Shown: positions 8,347 through 17,126, counted from the first letter of the stretch. The stretch: DNA of 64,000 nt from Streptomyces sp. SUK 48 (GCF_009650765.1 NZ_CP045740.1:6424001-6488000); one strand, 5' to 3'. A program made the numbers and translations. Notes: generated by a model from the letters alone, not told the origin.

Positions 8347-9402
8347 ATGCAACTCGGACTCAACCTCGGCTACTGGGGTGCGGGAATGGACGGCGACAAT
8401 CTGGCCGTGGCCCAGGAGGCCGACCGGCTGGGCTACGCCGTGTGCTGGGCGGCGGAGGCGTACGGCTCCGACGCGGCCACCGTGCTCAGCTGGGTCGCCG
8501 CCCAGACCGAGCGCATCGACGTCGGCTCGGCCATCTTCCAGATCCCGGCCCGCCAGCCCGCGATGACCGCGATGACCGCGGCCACCCTGGACACCCTCTC
8601 CGGCGGCCGCTTCCGGCTCGGTCTCGGCGTCTCCGGGCCGCAGGTCTCCGAGGGCTGGTACGGCGTCAGGTTCGACAAGCCGCTGGCCCGCACCCGCGAG
8701 TACGTGGAGATCGTCCGCAAGGCGATGACCCGTGAGCGGCTGTCGTACGAGGGCGAGCACTGGACGCTGCCGCTGCCCGGCGGCCCCGGCAAGCCCATCA
8801 AGCTGACCGTGCACCCCAAGCGCGAGCACATCCCGCTGTACATCGCGGCGATCGGCCCGAAGAACCTGGAGCAGACCGGCGAGATCGCCGACGGCGCCCT
8901 GCTGATCTTCCCCGCGGCCGAGCACCTGGAGGAGACCACCCTCACGCATCTGCGCGCGGGCCGGCAGAAGGCGGCCAAGACCCTCGACGGGTTCGACGTG
9001 TGCCCGACCCTGCCGCTGGCCGTCGGCGACGACAAGGACGTGGCCGCGCTCGCCGACACCTTCCGCCCCTACACCGCGCTGTACGTCGGCGGCATGGGCA
9101 GCGCCAAGCAGAACTTCTACAACAAGCTCGCGCAGCGCATGGGGTACGAGCGCGAGGCCGCCGAGATCCAGGAGAAGTACCTGTCCGGGGACAAGCAGGG
9201 CGCGGCCGCCGCGATCCCGCAGGACCTCATCGACAAGACCACGCTGCTGGGCTCCGTCGACCGCATCGCGGACCGCATGAAGGCGTACGCCGAGGCCGGT
9301 GTCACCACCCTCAGCCTCGCGCCCGCCGGGTTCACCCTGGAGGAGCGGCTCGCCTCCCTGCGCGCCGGTACCGAGGCCCTGGAGCGCGCCGGGCTCGCCT
9401 GA
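8347..9402 (+). CDS. LLM-class F420-dependent oxidoreductase
   Basis: A 351-residue luciferase-like TIM-barrel protein. The N-terminal L-G-L-N-L-G-Y-W-G, the conserved R-F-R-L-G-L-G-V-S-G-P near 97 and a C-terminal sequence typical of F420-binding actinobacterial family members support the call. These enzymes move hydride between reduced F420 (or FMN) and small organic substrates; the substrate here cannot be predicted. ATG 8347 follows AAGGGG by 8 nt, and a possible -10 (TAAGGT at 8299) lies upstream. Monocistronic, ended by the hairpin at 9417-9459. Confidence 0.88.
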   Translation: MQLGLNLGYWGAGMDGDNLAVAQEADRLGYAVCWAAEAYGSDAATVLSWVAAQTERIDVGSAIFQIPARQPAMTAMTAATLDTLSGGRFRLGLGVSGPQVSEGWYGVRFDKPLARTREYVEIVRKAMTRERLSYEGEHWTLPLPGGPGKPIKLTVHPKREHIPLYIAAIGPKNLEQTGEIADGALLIFPAAEHLEETTLTHLRAGRQKAAKTLDGFDVCPTLPLAVGDDKDVAALADTFRPYTALYVGGMGSAKQNFYNKLAQRMGYEREAAEIQEKYLSGDKQGAAAAIPQDLIDKTTLLGSVDRIADRMKAYAEAGVTTLSLAPAGFTLEERLASLRAGTEALERAGLA

Positions 9403-9416
9403 GCCGGAAGTCTTCC

Positions 9417-9459
9417 ACGGCCGTGGTGGGGGCTCGGGGGTCCTCCCCGCCACGGCCGT
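9417..9459 (+). terminator. Strong hairpin after the LLM gene
   Basis: A 15-bp stem with one G-T wobble (9417-9431 with 9445-9459) and a 13-nt loop, no T tract. This is the usual Streptomyces form of terminator. Confidence 0.65.
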
Positions 9460-9541
9460 CACGGGGAACAACGCGCCCGGCGGCGAGCGGTTACGACTCC
9501 CCGGCCCCTTCCTTCCGGAGCGCCCCCGCGGCCGAACCGTC

Positions 9542-10552
9542 TCACAGCCACTCACGCCGCTTGAACAGCCGGTACAGGACCACCTCCAGCAGCGCCATCA
9601 CCACGATCACCACCGGGTACGACCACAGCCAGTGCAGCTCGGGCATGTGGTCGAAGTTCATGCCGTAGATCCCGGCGATCATCGTGGGTACCGCCGCCAT
9701 CGCCGCCCAGGCGGAGATCTTCCGCATGTCGTCGTTCTGCCGCACGCTCGTCTGCGCGAGATGCGCCGACAGCACGTCCGACACCAGCCGGTCCAGGCCC
9801 TCCACCGACTCGTTCACCCGGGCGAGGTGGTCGCCGACGTCCCGGAAGAACGGCCGCGCCTCCTCGTGCACGTACGGCACCCCGCTGCCCGAGCCGAGCG
9901 GCCCCGTGCCCGCCAGCCGGTTCAGCGGCACCGTCAACGGCCCGGTCGCCCGGCGGAACTCCACGATCTGCCGCTTGAAGCCGTAGATCCGCGAGGCGGT
10001 GTTGCGCGCGCCGCCCCCTTCGGGCCGGAACACCTCCGCCTCCACCTCCTCCAGGTCCGTCTGCAGCTCGGTCGCCACCTCCAGGTAGCGGTCCACGATG
10101 GCGTCGGCGATCGCGTACAGCACCGAGGTGGGCCCCTTGTCGAGCATCTCCGGCTCCTCCTCCAGGCGGTGCCGCACCGCCGCGAGCGGTGACGCCTCGC
10201 CGTGCCGCACCGTCACCACGAAGCAGTCGCCGACGAAGACCATCACCTCGCCCGCCGAGACCGTGTCGCTCTCCTGCTCGTAGGCGACCGGTTTCAGCAC
10301 CACGAACAGCGAATCCTCGTAGACCTCCAGTTTGGGCCGCTGATGAGCCTTGAGGGCGTCCTCCACCGCCAGCGGGTGCAGCCCGAACTCCTGGGTCACC
10401 AGGTCGAACTCCCGCTCGGACGGCTCGTACAGCCCGATCCACACGAACCCGCCGGCCGCCCGCGCCTCGGCGAGCGCGTCGGACAGATCCTCCGGACCTT
10501 CGGTCCGCTTTCCATGCCGGTAGATGGCACAGTCGACGATCACGGAGCGCAT
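9542..10552 (-). CDS. CorA-family magnesium/cobalt transporter
   Basis: A 336-residue inner-membrane divalent-cation channel. A long cytosolic alpha/beta and helical domain (1-270) precedes two C-terminal membrane helices. The signature GMN is at 297-299 in I-Y-G-M-N-F, at the outer mouth of the pore, followed by M-P-E-L and the final helix and a basic K-R-R-E-W-L tail. CorA forms pentamers gated by intracellular Mg2+. It shares a 53-bp divergent promoter region, including a perfect dyad, with the phosphatase gene at 10606. Confidence 0.92.
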   Translation of the reverse strand: MRSVIVDCAIYRHGKRTEGPEDLSDALAEARAAGGFVWIGLYEPSEREFDLVTQEFGLHPLAVEDALKAHQRPKLEVYEDSLFVVLKPVAYEQESDTVSAGEVMVFVGDCFVVTVRHGEASPLAAVRHRLEEEPEMLDKGPTSVLYAIADAIVDRYLEVATELQTDLEEVEAEVFRPEGGGARNTASRIYGFKRQIVEFRRATGPLTVPLNRLAGTGPLGSGSGVPYVHEEARPFFRDVGDHLARVNESVEGLDRLVSDVLSAHLAQTSVRQNDDMRKISAWAAMAAVPTMIAGIYGMNFDHMPELHWLWSYPVVIVVMALLEVVLYRLFKRREWL

Positions 10553-10572
10553 TCTCCCTTCACGAGATCACC

Positions 10573-10592
10573 GGCGCATCACCTGATGCGCC
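10573..10592. promoter_or_regulatory. Perfect 20-bp dyad in the corA/phosphatase divergent promoter
   Basis: GGCGCATCA-CC-TGATGCGCC has 9-bp perfect arms and occupies most of the 53-bp intergene. It ends directly before TACCCT (10593-10598), a plausible -10 for the phosphatase gene. A dimeric repressor bound here could control both genes. The regulator is unknown. Confidence 0.55.
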
Positions 10593-10605
10593 TACCCTGG
10601 TCCGC

Positions 10606-11292
10606 ATGCCCACGCTGATCCTCGTAAGGCACGGACGTTCCACCGCCAACACCTCCGGCGTGCTCGCCGGCTGGACGCCGGGGGTCTCCCTGGACGAGCG
10701 GGGCACCGCCCAGGCCGCCGCCCTGCCCGCCCGGCTCGCCGCCCTGCCGCTGGCCGAGATCGTCACCAGCCCGCTCCAGCGCTGCCAGGAGACCCTGGCC
10801 CCGCTGCTCGCGGCCCGCCCCGGCCTGACCCCCCACACCGACGACCGGATCGGGGAGTGCCACTACGGCGACTGGTCCGGCCGCAAGCTCGCCGAACTCA
10901 AGGACGAGCCGCTGATGGAGGTCGTCCAGGCCCACCCCTCCGCCGCCGCCTTCCCCGGCGGGGAGTCCATGCGCGCCATGCAGACCCGCGCCGCCGAGGC
11001 CGTCCGCGAGTGGAACGCCCGTGTCGAACGCGACCACGGCGCGGACGCCACCTACCTGATGTGCTCCCACGGCGACATCATCAAATCCCTGGTCGCCGAG
11101 GCCCTCGGCCTCCACCTCGATCTCTTCCAGCGGATCTCCGTGGAGCCGTGTTCCGTCACCGCGATCCGCTACACCCGGCTGCGCCCCTTCCTCGTCCGCC
11201 TCGGCGACACCGGCGATCTCGCCTCGCTCGCCCCGCGCGAGGAGCACCCCGACGGCGACGCACCGGTCGGGGGCGGTGCGGGCGCACCGTGA
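10606..11292 (+). CDS. Histidine phosphatase, mshC-linked MSMEG_4193-type family
   Basis: A 228-residue phosphoglycerate-mutase-like phosphatase. The phospho-accepting His is in L-V-R-H-G-R-S (H9), the acid Glu is in I-G-E-C near 84, and the second catalytic His is in C-S-H-G-D near 155. It matches the actinobacterial family named after MSMEG_4193, whose genes travel with DUF3090, SCO1664-family and mshC genes. The substrate is not established. The family distribution suggests a role near mycothiol or inositol metabolism. The -10-like TACCCT lies 7 nt before the ATG, so the mRNA may be leaderless. It is the first gene of a tandem block running to mshC. Confidence 0.88.
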   Translation: MPTLILVRHGRSTANTSGVLAGWTPGVSLDERGTAQAAALPARLAALPLAEIVTSPLQRCQETLAPLLAARPGLTPHTDDRIGECHYGDWSGRKLAELKDEPLMEVVQAHPSAAAFPGGESMRAMQTRAAEAVREWNARVERDHGADATYLMCSHGDIIKSLVAEALGLHLDLFQRISVEPCSVTAIRYTRLRPFLVRLGDTGDLASLAPREEHPDGDAPVGGGAGAP

Positions 11293-11389
11293 TCGTCGCC
11301 CGCAGTAGGGTGAAGCGATCCGCGCCGTCGCGTATCCGCAGCGGCCCGCACCCGCACCGCCGAAACTCTCGACCCCATGGAGACAGGAC

Positions 11390-11980
11390 GTGTCCCGTCA
11401 GGTGTTCCTCTACGATCCGCCGGACCGCTTCGTGGCCGGCACGGTCGGACTGCCCGGACGCCGTACGTTCTTCCTCCAGGCCATGGCGGGCCCCCGGGTG
11501 ACCAGCGTGGTCCTGGAGAAGACCCAGGTCGCCGCGCTCGCCGAGCGCATGGACGAACTCCTGGACGAGGTGGTGCGCCGCAGCGGCGGCAGTGCCTCCG
11601 TCCCGGCCATGGCGCCCAACGAGATCTCCGACACCGCGCCGCTGGAGACCCCCGTCGAGGAGGAGTTCCGGGTCGGCACCATGGCCCTGGCCTGGGACGC
11701 CGAGGAACAGCGCATGGTCGTGGAGGCGCAGGCCCTGGTGGAGCTGGACGCCGACACCGAGGAGGACCTCGCCGAGGCCGAGGAGCGGCTGCTCCAAGAC
11801 GAGGAGAACGGGCCCCCGATGCTGCGGGTCCGGCTGACCGGCACGCAGGCCCGTGCCTTCGCCAAGCGCGCCCTCGACGTCGTCAACGCCGGGCGGCCGC
11901 CGTGCCCGCTGTGCAGCCTCCCGCTCGACCCGGAAGGACACGTATGCCCGCGCCAGAACGGATACCGCCGCGGGGCGTGA
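11390..11980 (+). CDS. DUF3090 family protein
   Basis: A 196-residue protein with the family opening S-R-Q-V-F-L-Y-D-P-P-D-R-F-V-A-G-T-V-G. It ends in a Cys-rich C-P-L-C-x-L-P-L-D-P-x-G-H-x-C motif (about 178-190) that could bind zinc. It has no signal or membrane segment. The biochemical role is unknown; the family is confined to actinobacteria and is co-conserved with its neighbours here. The GTG start follows a weak GGAGACAGGA. Its 3' end overlaps the next gene by 37 bp, so the two products are probably made together. Confidence 0.88.
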   Translation: MSRQVFLYDPPDRFVAGTVGLPGRRTFFLQAMAGPRVTSVVLEKTQVAALAERMDELLDEVVRRSGGSASVPAMAPNEISDTAPLETPVEEEFRVGTMALAWDAEEQRMVVEAQALVELDADTEEDLAEAEERLLQDEENGPPMLRVRLTGTQARAFAKRALDVVNAGRPPCPLCSLPLDPEGHVCPRQNGYRRGA

Positions 11981-12771
11981 CCGCCGCCGACCCGGGCGCC
12001 GCCGAACTGCTCGCCCGCGGTGAGCTGACCGTGCGCGGCCGCATCCGCGACGCCTCGAACGCCGCCCTGTTCTGCACCGTCGCCCAGGACGGCCGGGAAG
12101 CCGGCTGCGTCTACAAGCCGGTGGCGGGGGAGCGCCCCCTGTGGGACTTCCCCGACGGCACCCTCGCCGCCCGGGAGGTCGCCGCCTACGAGGTCTCCGA
12201 GGCCACCGGCTGGGGCCTCGTCCCGCCCACGGTGCTGCGCGACGGCCCCTACGGCGAGGGCATGTGCCAGCTGTGGATCGAGGTTTCCCCGGAGCCCGAA
12301 CTCCTCGCCCTGGTCGACGGCGAGGAACCCGAGCCCGGCTGGAAGGCCATCGGCCTCGCCGAGGTCGGTGAGGGGCGCACCGCGTTGCTGGTGCACGCCG
12401 ACGACGAGCGGCTCCGTCGCCTCGCCGTCCTGGACGCCGTGATCAACAACGCCGACCGCAAGGGCGGCCATCTGCTGCCCACGGCCGACGGCCGGCTCTA
12501 CGGCATCGACCACGGCGTCACCTTCAACGCCGAGGACAAACTGCGCACCCTGCTGTGGGGCTGGGCGGGCGAACCCCTCACCGCCGAGGCCGTCGGGGTC
12601 CTCAAACGGCTCGGCGACGCCCTGGACGGCGACCTGGGCGCACGCCTGGCCCCGCTGATCACCGCCGCGGAACTGGACGCCACCCGGGCCCGCGTCGCCG
12701 CCCTCCTCGCCTCCGGGGTGCACCCCGAACCCGGCGGGGACTGGCCGGCGATCCCCTGGCCGCCCGTGTGA
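11944..12771 (+). CDS. SCO1664 family protein, PI3/4-kinase-like fold
   Basis: A 275-residue actinobacterial protein. The order of motifs recalls the phosphoinositide-kinase-like fold: C-V-Y-K-P-V-A-G-E-R-P-L-W near 55 (possible nucleotide Lys), L-D-A-V-I-N-N-A-D-R-K-G-G-H near 168 (catalytic-loop-like D-x-x-x-x-H/N), and Y-G-I-D-H-G near 185 (metal-binding D-x-G equivalent). Kinase activity has not been shown to my knowledge. It starts inside the DUF3090 gene at 11944 (ATG). Together with the phosphatase two genes upstream it gives a kinase-like/phosphatase pair next to mshC. Confidence 0.85.
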   Translation: MPAPERIPPRGVTAADPGAAELLARGELTVRGRIRDASNAALFCTVAQDGREAGCVYKPVAGERPLWDFPDGTLAAREVAAYEVSEATGWGLVPPTVLRDGPYGEGMCQLWIEVSPEPELLALVDGEEPEPGWKAIGLAEVGEGRTALLVHADDERLRRLAVLDAVINNADRKGGHLLPTADGRLYGIDHGVTFNAEDKLRTLLWGWAGEPLTAEAVGVLKRLGDALDGDLGARLAPLITAAELDATRARVAALLASGVHPEPGGDWPAIPWPPV

Positions 12772-12851
12772 GCACAGCGCGACCGAAGATACAAGAGCGC
12801 GCAACAGGCCATCGGACCCGATCCCGGTCGTGTGCGCGACGCGCGGCCGGT

Positions 12852-12857
12852 TAGGCT
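12852..12857 (+). promoter_or_regulatory. Likely -10 of a leaderless mshC promoter
   Basis: TAGGCT lies 7 nt before the mshC ATG, in line with a transcript that starts at or next to the initiation codon. No ribosome-binding site precedes the ATG. There is no clear -35. Confidence 0.45.
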
Positions 12858-12864
12858 CATGTAC

Positions 12865-14094
12865 ATGCATGCCTGGCCCGCTTCCGAGGTCCCCGCCCTG
12901 CCTGGTCAGGGCCGCGACCTGAGGATCCACAACACCGCGACCGGCGGCCTGGTCACCCTCCAGCCCGGTCCCGTCGCCCGCATCTACGTCTGCGGCATCA
13001 CCCCGTACGACGCGACCCACATGGGTCACGCGGCGACCTACAACGCGTTCGACCTCGTCCAGCGCGTGTGGCTCGACACCAAGCGGCAGGTCCACTACGT
13101 CCAGAACGTCACCGACGTCGACGACCCCCTCCTGGAGCGCGCGGAGCGCGACGGCGTCGACTGGGTCGCTCTCGCCGAGAAGGAGACCTCCCTCTTCCGC
13201 GAGGACATGACCGCCCTGCGGATGCTCCCGCCGCAGCACTACATAGGCGCCGTCGAGGCCATACCCGGCATCGTCCCGCTCGTGGAGCGGCTGCGCGACC
13301 TCGGCGCGGCCTACGAGCTGGAAGGCGACATCTACTTCTCCGTCGAGTCCGACCCGCACTTCGGCTCGGTCTCGCACCTCGACGCGACCGCCATGCGGCT
13401 GCTGTCCGCCGAGCGCGGCGGCGACCCGGACCGCCCGGGCAAGAAGAACCCGGTCGACCCGATGCTGTGGATGGCGGCCCGTGAAGGCGAGCCCAGCTGG
13501 GACGGCGCCTCCCTCGGCCCCGGCCGGCCCGGCTGGCACATCGAGTGCGTGGCCATCGCCCTCGACCACCTGGGCATGGGCTTCGACGTCCAGGGCGGCG
13601 GCTCCGACCTCGCCTTCCCGCACCACGAGATGGGCGCCTCGCACGCCCAGGTGCTCACCGGCGAGTTCCCGATGGCCAAGGCGTACGTGCACGCCGGCAT
13701 GGTCGCCCTGGACGGCGAGAAGATGTCCAAGTCCAAGGGCAACCTGGTCTTCGTCTCCCAGGTCCGCCGGGACGGCGTCGACCCGGCCGCGATCCGCCTC
13801 GCCCTGCTGGCCCACCACTACCGGGCCGACTGGGAGTGGACCGACCAGGTCCTCCAGGACGCCGTCGACCGCCTCGACCGCTGGCGCGCCGCCGTCTCCC
13901 GCCCCGACGGGCCCGGTGCCGACGCCCTGGTCGAGGAGATCCGCGAGGCCCTCTCCCACGACCTGGACGCCCCCACCGCCCTGATGGCGGTGGACCGCTG
14001 GGCCGACCGCCAGAACTCCGAGGGCGGCACGGACACGGGCGCCCCGGGCCTGGTGAGCAGGGCGGTGGACGCCCTCCTGGGCGTTGCCCTGTAG
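12865..14094 (+). CDS. mshC: MshC, L-cysteine:GlcN-Ins ligase of mycothiol synthesis
   Basis: A 409-residue cytosolic enzyme that uses ATP to join cysteine to 1-D-myo-inosityl 2-amino-2-deoxy-glucopyranoside, the third-from-last step to mycothiol. It is a cysteinyl-tRNA-synthetase paralogue without the tRNA-binding C-terminal domain. HMGH is at 52-55 (HIGH equivalent), C43 and the later H-I-E-C and H-H-E motifs are zinc/cysteine ligands, and KMSKS is at 286-290. The length fits MshC, not CysS. The start at 12865 is preferred over ATG 12859 because the protein then begins M-H-A-W-P as in known Streptomyces MshC. Confidence 0.95.
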   Translation: MHAWPASEVPALPGQGRDLRIHNTATGGLVTLQPGPVARIYVCGITPYDATHMGHAATYNAFDLVQRVWLDTKRQVHYVQNVTDVDDPLLERAERDGVDWVALAEKETSLFREDMTALRMLPPQHYIGAVEAIPGIVPLVERLRDLGAAYELEGDIYFSVESDPHFGSVSHLDATAMRLLSAERGGDPDRPGKKNPVDPMLWMAAREGEPSWDGASLGPGRPGWHIECVAIALDHLGMGFDVQGGGSDLAFPHHEMGASHAQVLTGEFPMAKAYVHAGMVALDGEKMSKSKGNLVFVSQVRRDGVDPAAIRLALLAHHYRADWEWTDQVLQDAVDRLDRWRAAVSRPDGPGADALVEEIREALSHDLDAPTALMAVDRWADRQNSEGGTDTGAPGLVSRAVDALLGVAL

Positions 14095-14108
14095 CCACCG
14101 CCGACCCC

Positions 14109-14142
14109 CGCGCCCCCGAAGGGGCGCGGGGAACCGCGCGAT
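14109..14142 (+). repeat. Hairpin with a dispersed Streptomyces intergenic motif
   Basis: An 8-bp GC stem with a CGAA loop (14109-14128) runs into GGGGAACCGCGCGATC. From experience, near-identical GGGGCGCGGGGAACYGCGCG strings occur many times between Streptomyces genes. It may terminate mshC. Confidence 0.5.
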
Positions 14143-14238
14143 CGACCACGACGGTCCCGCGGACGCCCGGCCGGCATCGCGCGGCACCCCGTAGCGCATC
14201 GCCGACAGGCATCTGCGACAAGCACCGACGACAAAAAG

Positions 14239-14270
14239 AAGGGGCGGCCCCCAACCCGGGACCGCCCCTT
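14239..14270 (-). terminator. Terminator between mshC and the PAC2 gene
   Basis: A 9-bp stem (14239-14247 with 14262-14270) is followed on the minus strand by TTCTTTTTGT. It lies 10 bp past the PAC2 stop, so it mainly serves that gene, though the stem can act in both directions. Confidence 0.75.
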
Positions 14271-14279
14271 CGGCCTACC

Positions 14280-15209
14280 TCAGTCCTCCGACCCGTCACC
14301 CTCGTCGTCCCCGGCCGAACCGCCGGAGGCATCCGCATCGGGCCTCGGCGGCCGTGCCTTGCCGCCCGGCGTGTCCCGCCGCCGCAGATACCGCTCGAAC
14401 TCCCGCGCGATCGCCTCGCCGGACGCCTCCGGCAGCTCCGCGGTGTCGCGGGCCTCCTCCAGCGTCTGGACGTACTCCGCGACCTCGCTGTCCTCCGCGG
14501 CCAGCTGGTCCACGCCCACCTGCCAGGCCCGCGCGTCCTCCGGCAGCTCGCCCTGCGGGATCCGCAGGTCCAGCAGATCCTCCAGCCGGTTCAGCAGCGC
14601 CAGCGTGGCCTTCGGGTTGGGCGGCTGGGAGACGTAGTGCGGCACCGCCGCCCACAGCGACACCGCCGGCACCCCGGCATGCGTGCACGCCTCCTGGAGG
14701 ACCCCGACGATGCCCGTCGGGCCCTCGTACTTCGTCTCCTCCAGGTCCATCCGCTGCGCCAGATCGGTGTCCGAGGTGACCCCGCTGACCGGTACCGGAC
14801 GTGTGTGCGGGGTGTCGCCGAGCAGCGCGCCCAGGACGACCACCAGCTCCACGCCCAGTTCGTGCGCGAAGCCGAGCAGCTCGTTGCAGAACGAACGCCA
14901 GCGCATGGACGGCTCGATGCCCCGCACGAGCACCAGATCGCGCGGCTTGTCACCGCCGACGCGGACCACCGAGAGCCGGGTCGTCGGCCAGGTGATCTTG
15001 CGCACCCCGTCCTCCATGAACACCGTCGGCCGGTTCACCTGGAAGTCGTAGTAGTCCTCGGCGTCCAGCGCCGCGAACACCTCGCCCTTGAACTCGCGTT
15101 CCAGATGCGCGACCGCCGTGGAGGCGGCGTCACCGGCATCGTTCCAGCCCTCGAACGCGGCCACCATGACTGGGTCGATCAGCTCGGGAACCCCCTCCAG
15201 CTCGATCAC
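14280..15209 (-). CDS. PAC2 family protein
   Basis: A 309-residue soluble protein beginning M-I-E-L-E-G-V-P-E-L-I-D-P and continuing to A-F-E-G-W-N-D-A-G-D, the family hallmark at about 17-28. PAC2 proteins resemble the eukaryotic proteasome-assembly chaperone PSMG2 in fold; bacterial members have no proven function. The proteasome genes are 20 kb away, so a link is possible but not shown. The C terminus is acidic and probably disordered. It converges with mshC. Confidence 0.88.
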   Translation of the reverse strand: MIELEGVPELIDPVMVAAFEGWNDAGDAASTAVAHLEREFKGEVFAALDAEDYYDFQVNRPTVFMEDGVRKITWPTTRLSVVRVGGDKPRDLVLVRGIEPSMRWRSFCNELLGFAHELGVELVVVLGALLGDTPHTRPVPVSGVTSDTDLAQRMDLEETKYEGPTGIVGVLQEACTHAGVPAVSLWAAVPHYVSQPPNPKATLALLNRLEDLLDLRIPQGELPEDARAWQVGVDQLAAEDSEVAEYVQTLEEARDTAELPEASGEAIAREFERYLRRRDTPGGKARPPRPDADASGGSAGDDEGDGSED

Positions 15210-15400
15210 CCAGTGCCTCCTTCCGACGTGCCCTCGCTTGACCCACCAACCTTACGGCGTCCCGCAAGGGCGTCCGCAGTCCCCTTGTCGGGGGCAGTGA
15301 ACGGATCACTGCCCCGCGCTCCCCGCTCGAACACCCCTCGCGCCCCTGATAAAGCCCTGACCCGGGCCCGGGACCCGCGCACACGGGCGCGCGTGCGCGC

Positions 15401-15438
15401 GGAAGGGGCGGCCCGTCGCGTACGGCGCCGCCCCTTCC
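15401..15438 (-). terminator. Terminator after glpD
   Basis: A perfect 12-bp stem (15401-15412 with 15427-15438) starts 24 bp beyond the glpD stop on the minus strand. There is no T tract. Confidence 0.65.
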
Positions 15439-15461
15439 CCGGTGTCGCTGTCCGGCCGGGA

Positions 15462-17078
15462 CTACTTCTCGTCGAGCAGACCCTGGACCTTCGCGCGGAC
15501 CTCGTCCGTGGCCAGGCCGCGGATGGTCAGCGTGGTACGGCGGCGCAGCACGTCGTCCGCCGTCTCGGCCCACTCGTGGTCACGGGCCCACACGACCTGC
15601 GCCCAGATCTCCGGCGCGTCCGGGTGCACCCGCCGCGCCAGCTCCGGGTCCTCGTTCGCCATACGGGCGATGTCGAAGGCCAGCGAGCCGTAGTGGGTGG
15701 CCAGGTGCTTGGCGGTGTCGGCGGCCATCCGCGGGCCGGGCGCCGGACCGTCCACCAGCAGCCGGTGCGCGACCGCGCGCGGGTTGGCGACACCGGGCAG
15801 CGGGAGCTTCTTCGGCAGCGAGGAGATCGGCTCGAAGTCGTCGCCCAGCGGGTGGCCCGGCAGCGCCTCCAGCTTCTTCATGATCGTACGGCCGATGTGG
15901 CGGAAGGTGGTCCACTTGCCGCCCGCGACGGACAGCATGCCCCCCTTGCCCTCGGTCACCACCGTCTCGCGCTTGGCCTTCGCGGTGTCACCGGGACCGC
16001 CCGGCAGTACCCGCAGACCCGCGAACGCGTACGTGATCAGGTCCTTCTCCAGCTGCTGGTCCCGGACGGAGAACGCCGCCTCGTCCAGGATCTGGGCTAT
16101 GTCCTTGTCGTTGACCGAAACATCGGCCGGGTCGCCCTCGTACTCCTCGTCGGTGGTGCCGAGCAGCAGCATGTCCTCCCACGGGAGGGCGAAGGTGATC
16201 CGGTACTTGTCGATCGGGGTGGCCAGCGCGGCCTTCCACGGCGAGGTCCGCTTCAGGACCAGGTGCGCGCCCTTGGACAGCCGGATGGACGGCGCCGCGT
16301 TCGGGTCCTCCATCGTGCGCAGGTGGTCGACCCAGGGGCCGGTCGCGTTCAGCACCAGACGGGCGTCGACACCGAACTCGTCACCGGAGGTGCGGTCCTT
16401 CAGCTCCGCGCCCGTCACCCGGCCGCGGGTGAAGCGCAGGCCGGTGACCTCGGCGTGGTTCAGGACGACCGCGCCCGCCTCGACGGCCGCGCGGACCGTC
16501 ATCAGCGCCATGCGCGCGTCGTTCATCTGGTCGTCGCCGTACACGGCCACGGCCTTGAGGTTCTCGGTACGCAGCTCGGGCACGTCCTGCGCCGCCTTGG
16601 CGGGGGAGAGCAGGTGGCCGACGCCGTCGCCGAACGCGGACAGCGCCGAGTAGGCGAAGACGCCCGCGCCGAGCTTCGCCGCGCCGTGCGGGCCGCCCTT
16701 GTACACGGGGAGGTAGAAGGTCAGCGGGTTCGCCAGGTGGGGGGCCACCTGACGGGACACCGCACGGCGCTCGAAGTGGTTCTCCGCCACCAGCTTCACC
16801 GCGCCGGTCTGGAGGTAGCGCAGACCGCCGTGGAGCAGCTTGGAGGAGGCGGAGGACGTGGCACCGGCGAAGTCGCCGGCATCGACCAGCGCCACCCTGA
16901 GCCCGGACTGCGCGGCGTGCCAGGCGGTGGAGATGCCCAGGATGCCGCCGCCGATCACAAGAAGGTCGTACGACGCCTTGGAGAGCTGGTCCCTGGTCTC
17001 GGCGCGACTCGGGTTGGAGCCGGAGGCCGGGCGCGTTCCCAGGGCAGGCACGGACTGCAGGGTGGACTGACTGGTCAT
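15462..17078 (-). CDS. glpD: Glycerol-3-phosphate dehydrogenase, aerobic FAD type
   Basis: A 538-residue FAD enzyme that oxidises glycerol 3-phosphate to dihydroxyacetone phosphate and passes electrons to the quinone pool at the membrane. The dinucleotide motif VIGGGILGISTA is at about 41-52 and the family signature G-G-L-R-Y-L-Q near 85. The C-terminal DAO_C-type helical domain follows about residue 390. It is the last gene of glpF-glpK-glpD, 48 bp after glpK. Confidence 0.95.
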   Translation of the reverse strand: MTSQSTLQSVPALGTRPASGSNPSRAETRDQLSKASYDLLVIGGGILGISTAWHAAQSGLRVALVDAGDFAGATSSASSKLLHGGLRYLQTGAVKLVAENHFERRAVSRQVAPHLANPLTFYLPVYKGGPHGAAKLGAGVFAYSALSAFGDGVGHLLSPAKAAQDVPELRTENLKAVAVYGDDQMNDARMALMTVRAAVEAGAVVLNHAEVTGLRFTRGRVTGAELKDRTSGDEFGVDARLVLNATGPWVDHLRTMEDPNAAPSIRLSKGAHLVLKRTSPWKAALATPIDKYRITFALPWEDMLLLGTTDEEYEGDPADVSVNDKDIAQILDEAAFSVRDQQLEKDLITYAFAGLRVLPGGPGDTAKAKRETVVTEGKGGMLSVAGGKWTTFRHIGRTIMKKLEALPGHPLGDDFEPISSLPKKLPLPGVANPRAVAHRLLVDGPAPGPRMAADTAKHLATHYGSLAFDIARMANEDPELARRVHPDAPEIWAQVVWARDHEWAETADDVLRRRTTLTIRGLATDEVRAKVQGLLDEK

Positions 17079-17126
17079 GTGGGGTACTTACTCCTCGTCA
17101 GAGCGGTCTGAGCCGAGAGAGGCCGC

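Noticed and set aside
11377..11943. N-terminal extension of the SCO1664-family gene back to 11377
   Set aside because: The extension is the out-of-frame shadow of the DUF3090 gene; ATG 11944 gives the normal family length.
13545..17111. An 1188-codon plus-strand open frame across mshC, PAC2 and glpD
   Set aside because: It crosses three well-supported genes in other frames, is Arg/Gly/Pro-rich and matches no family.
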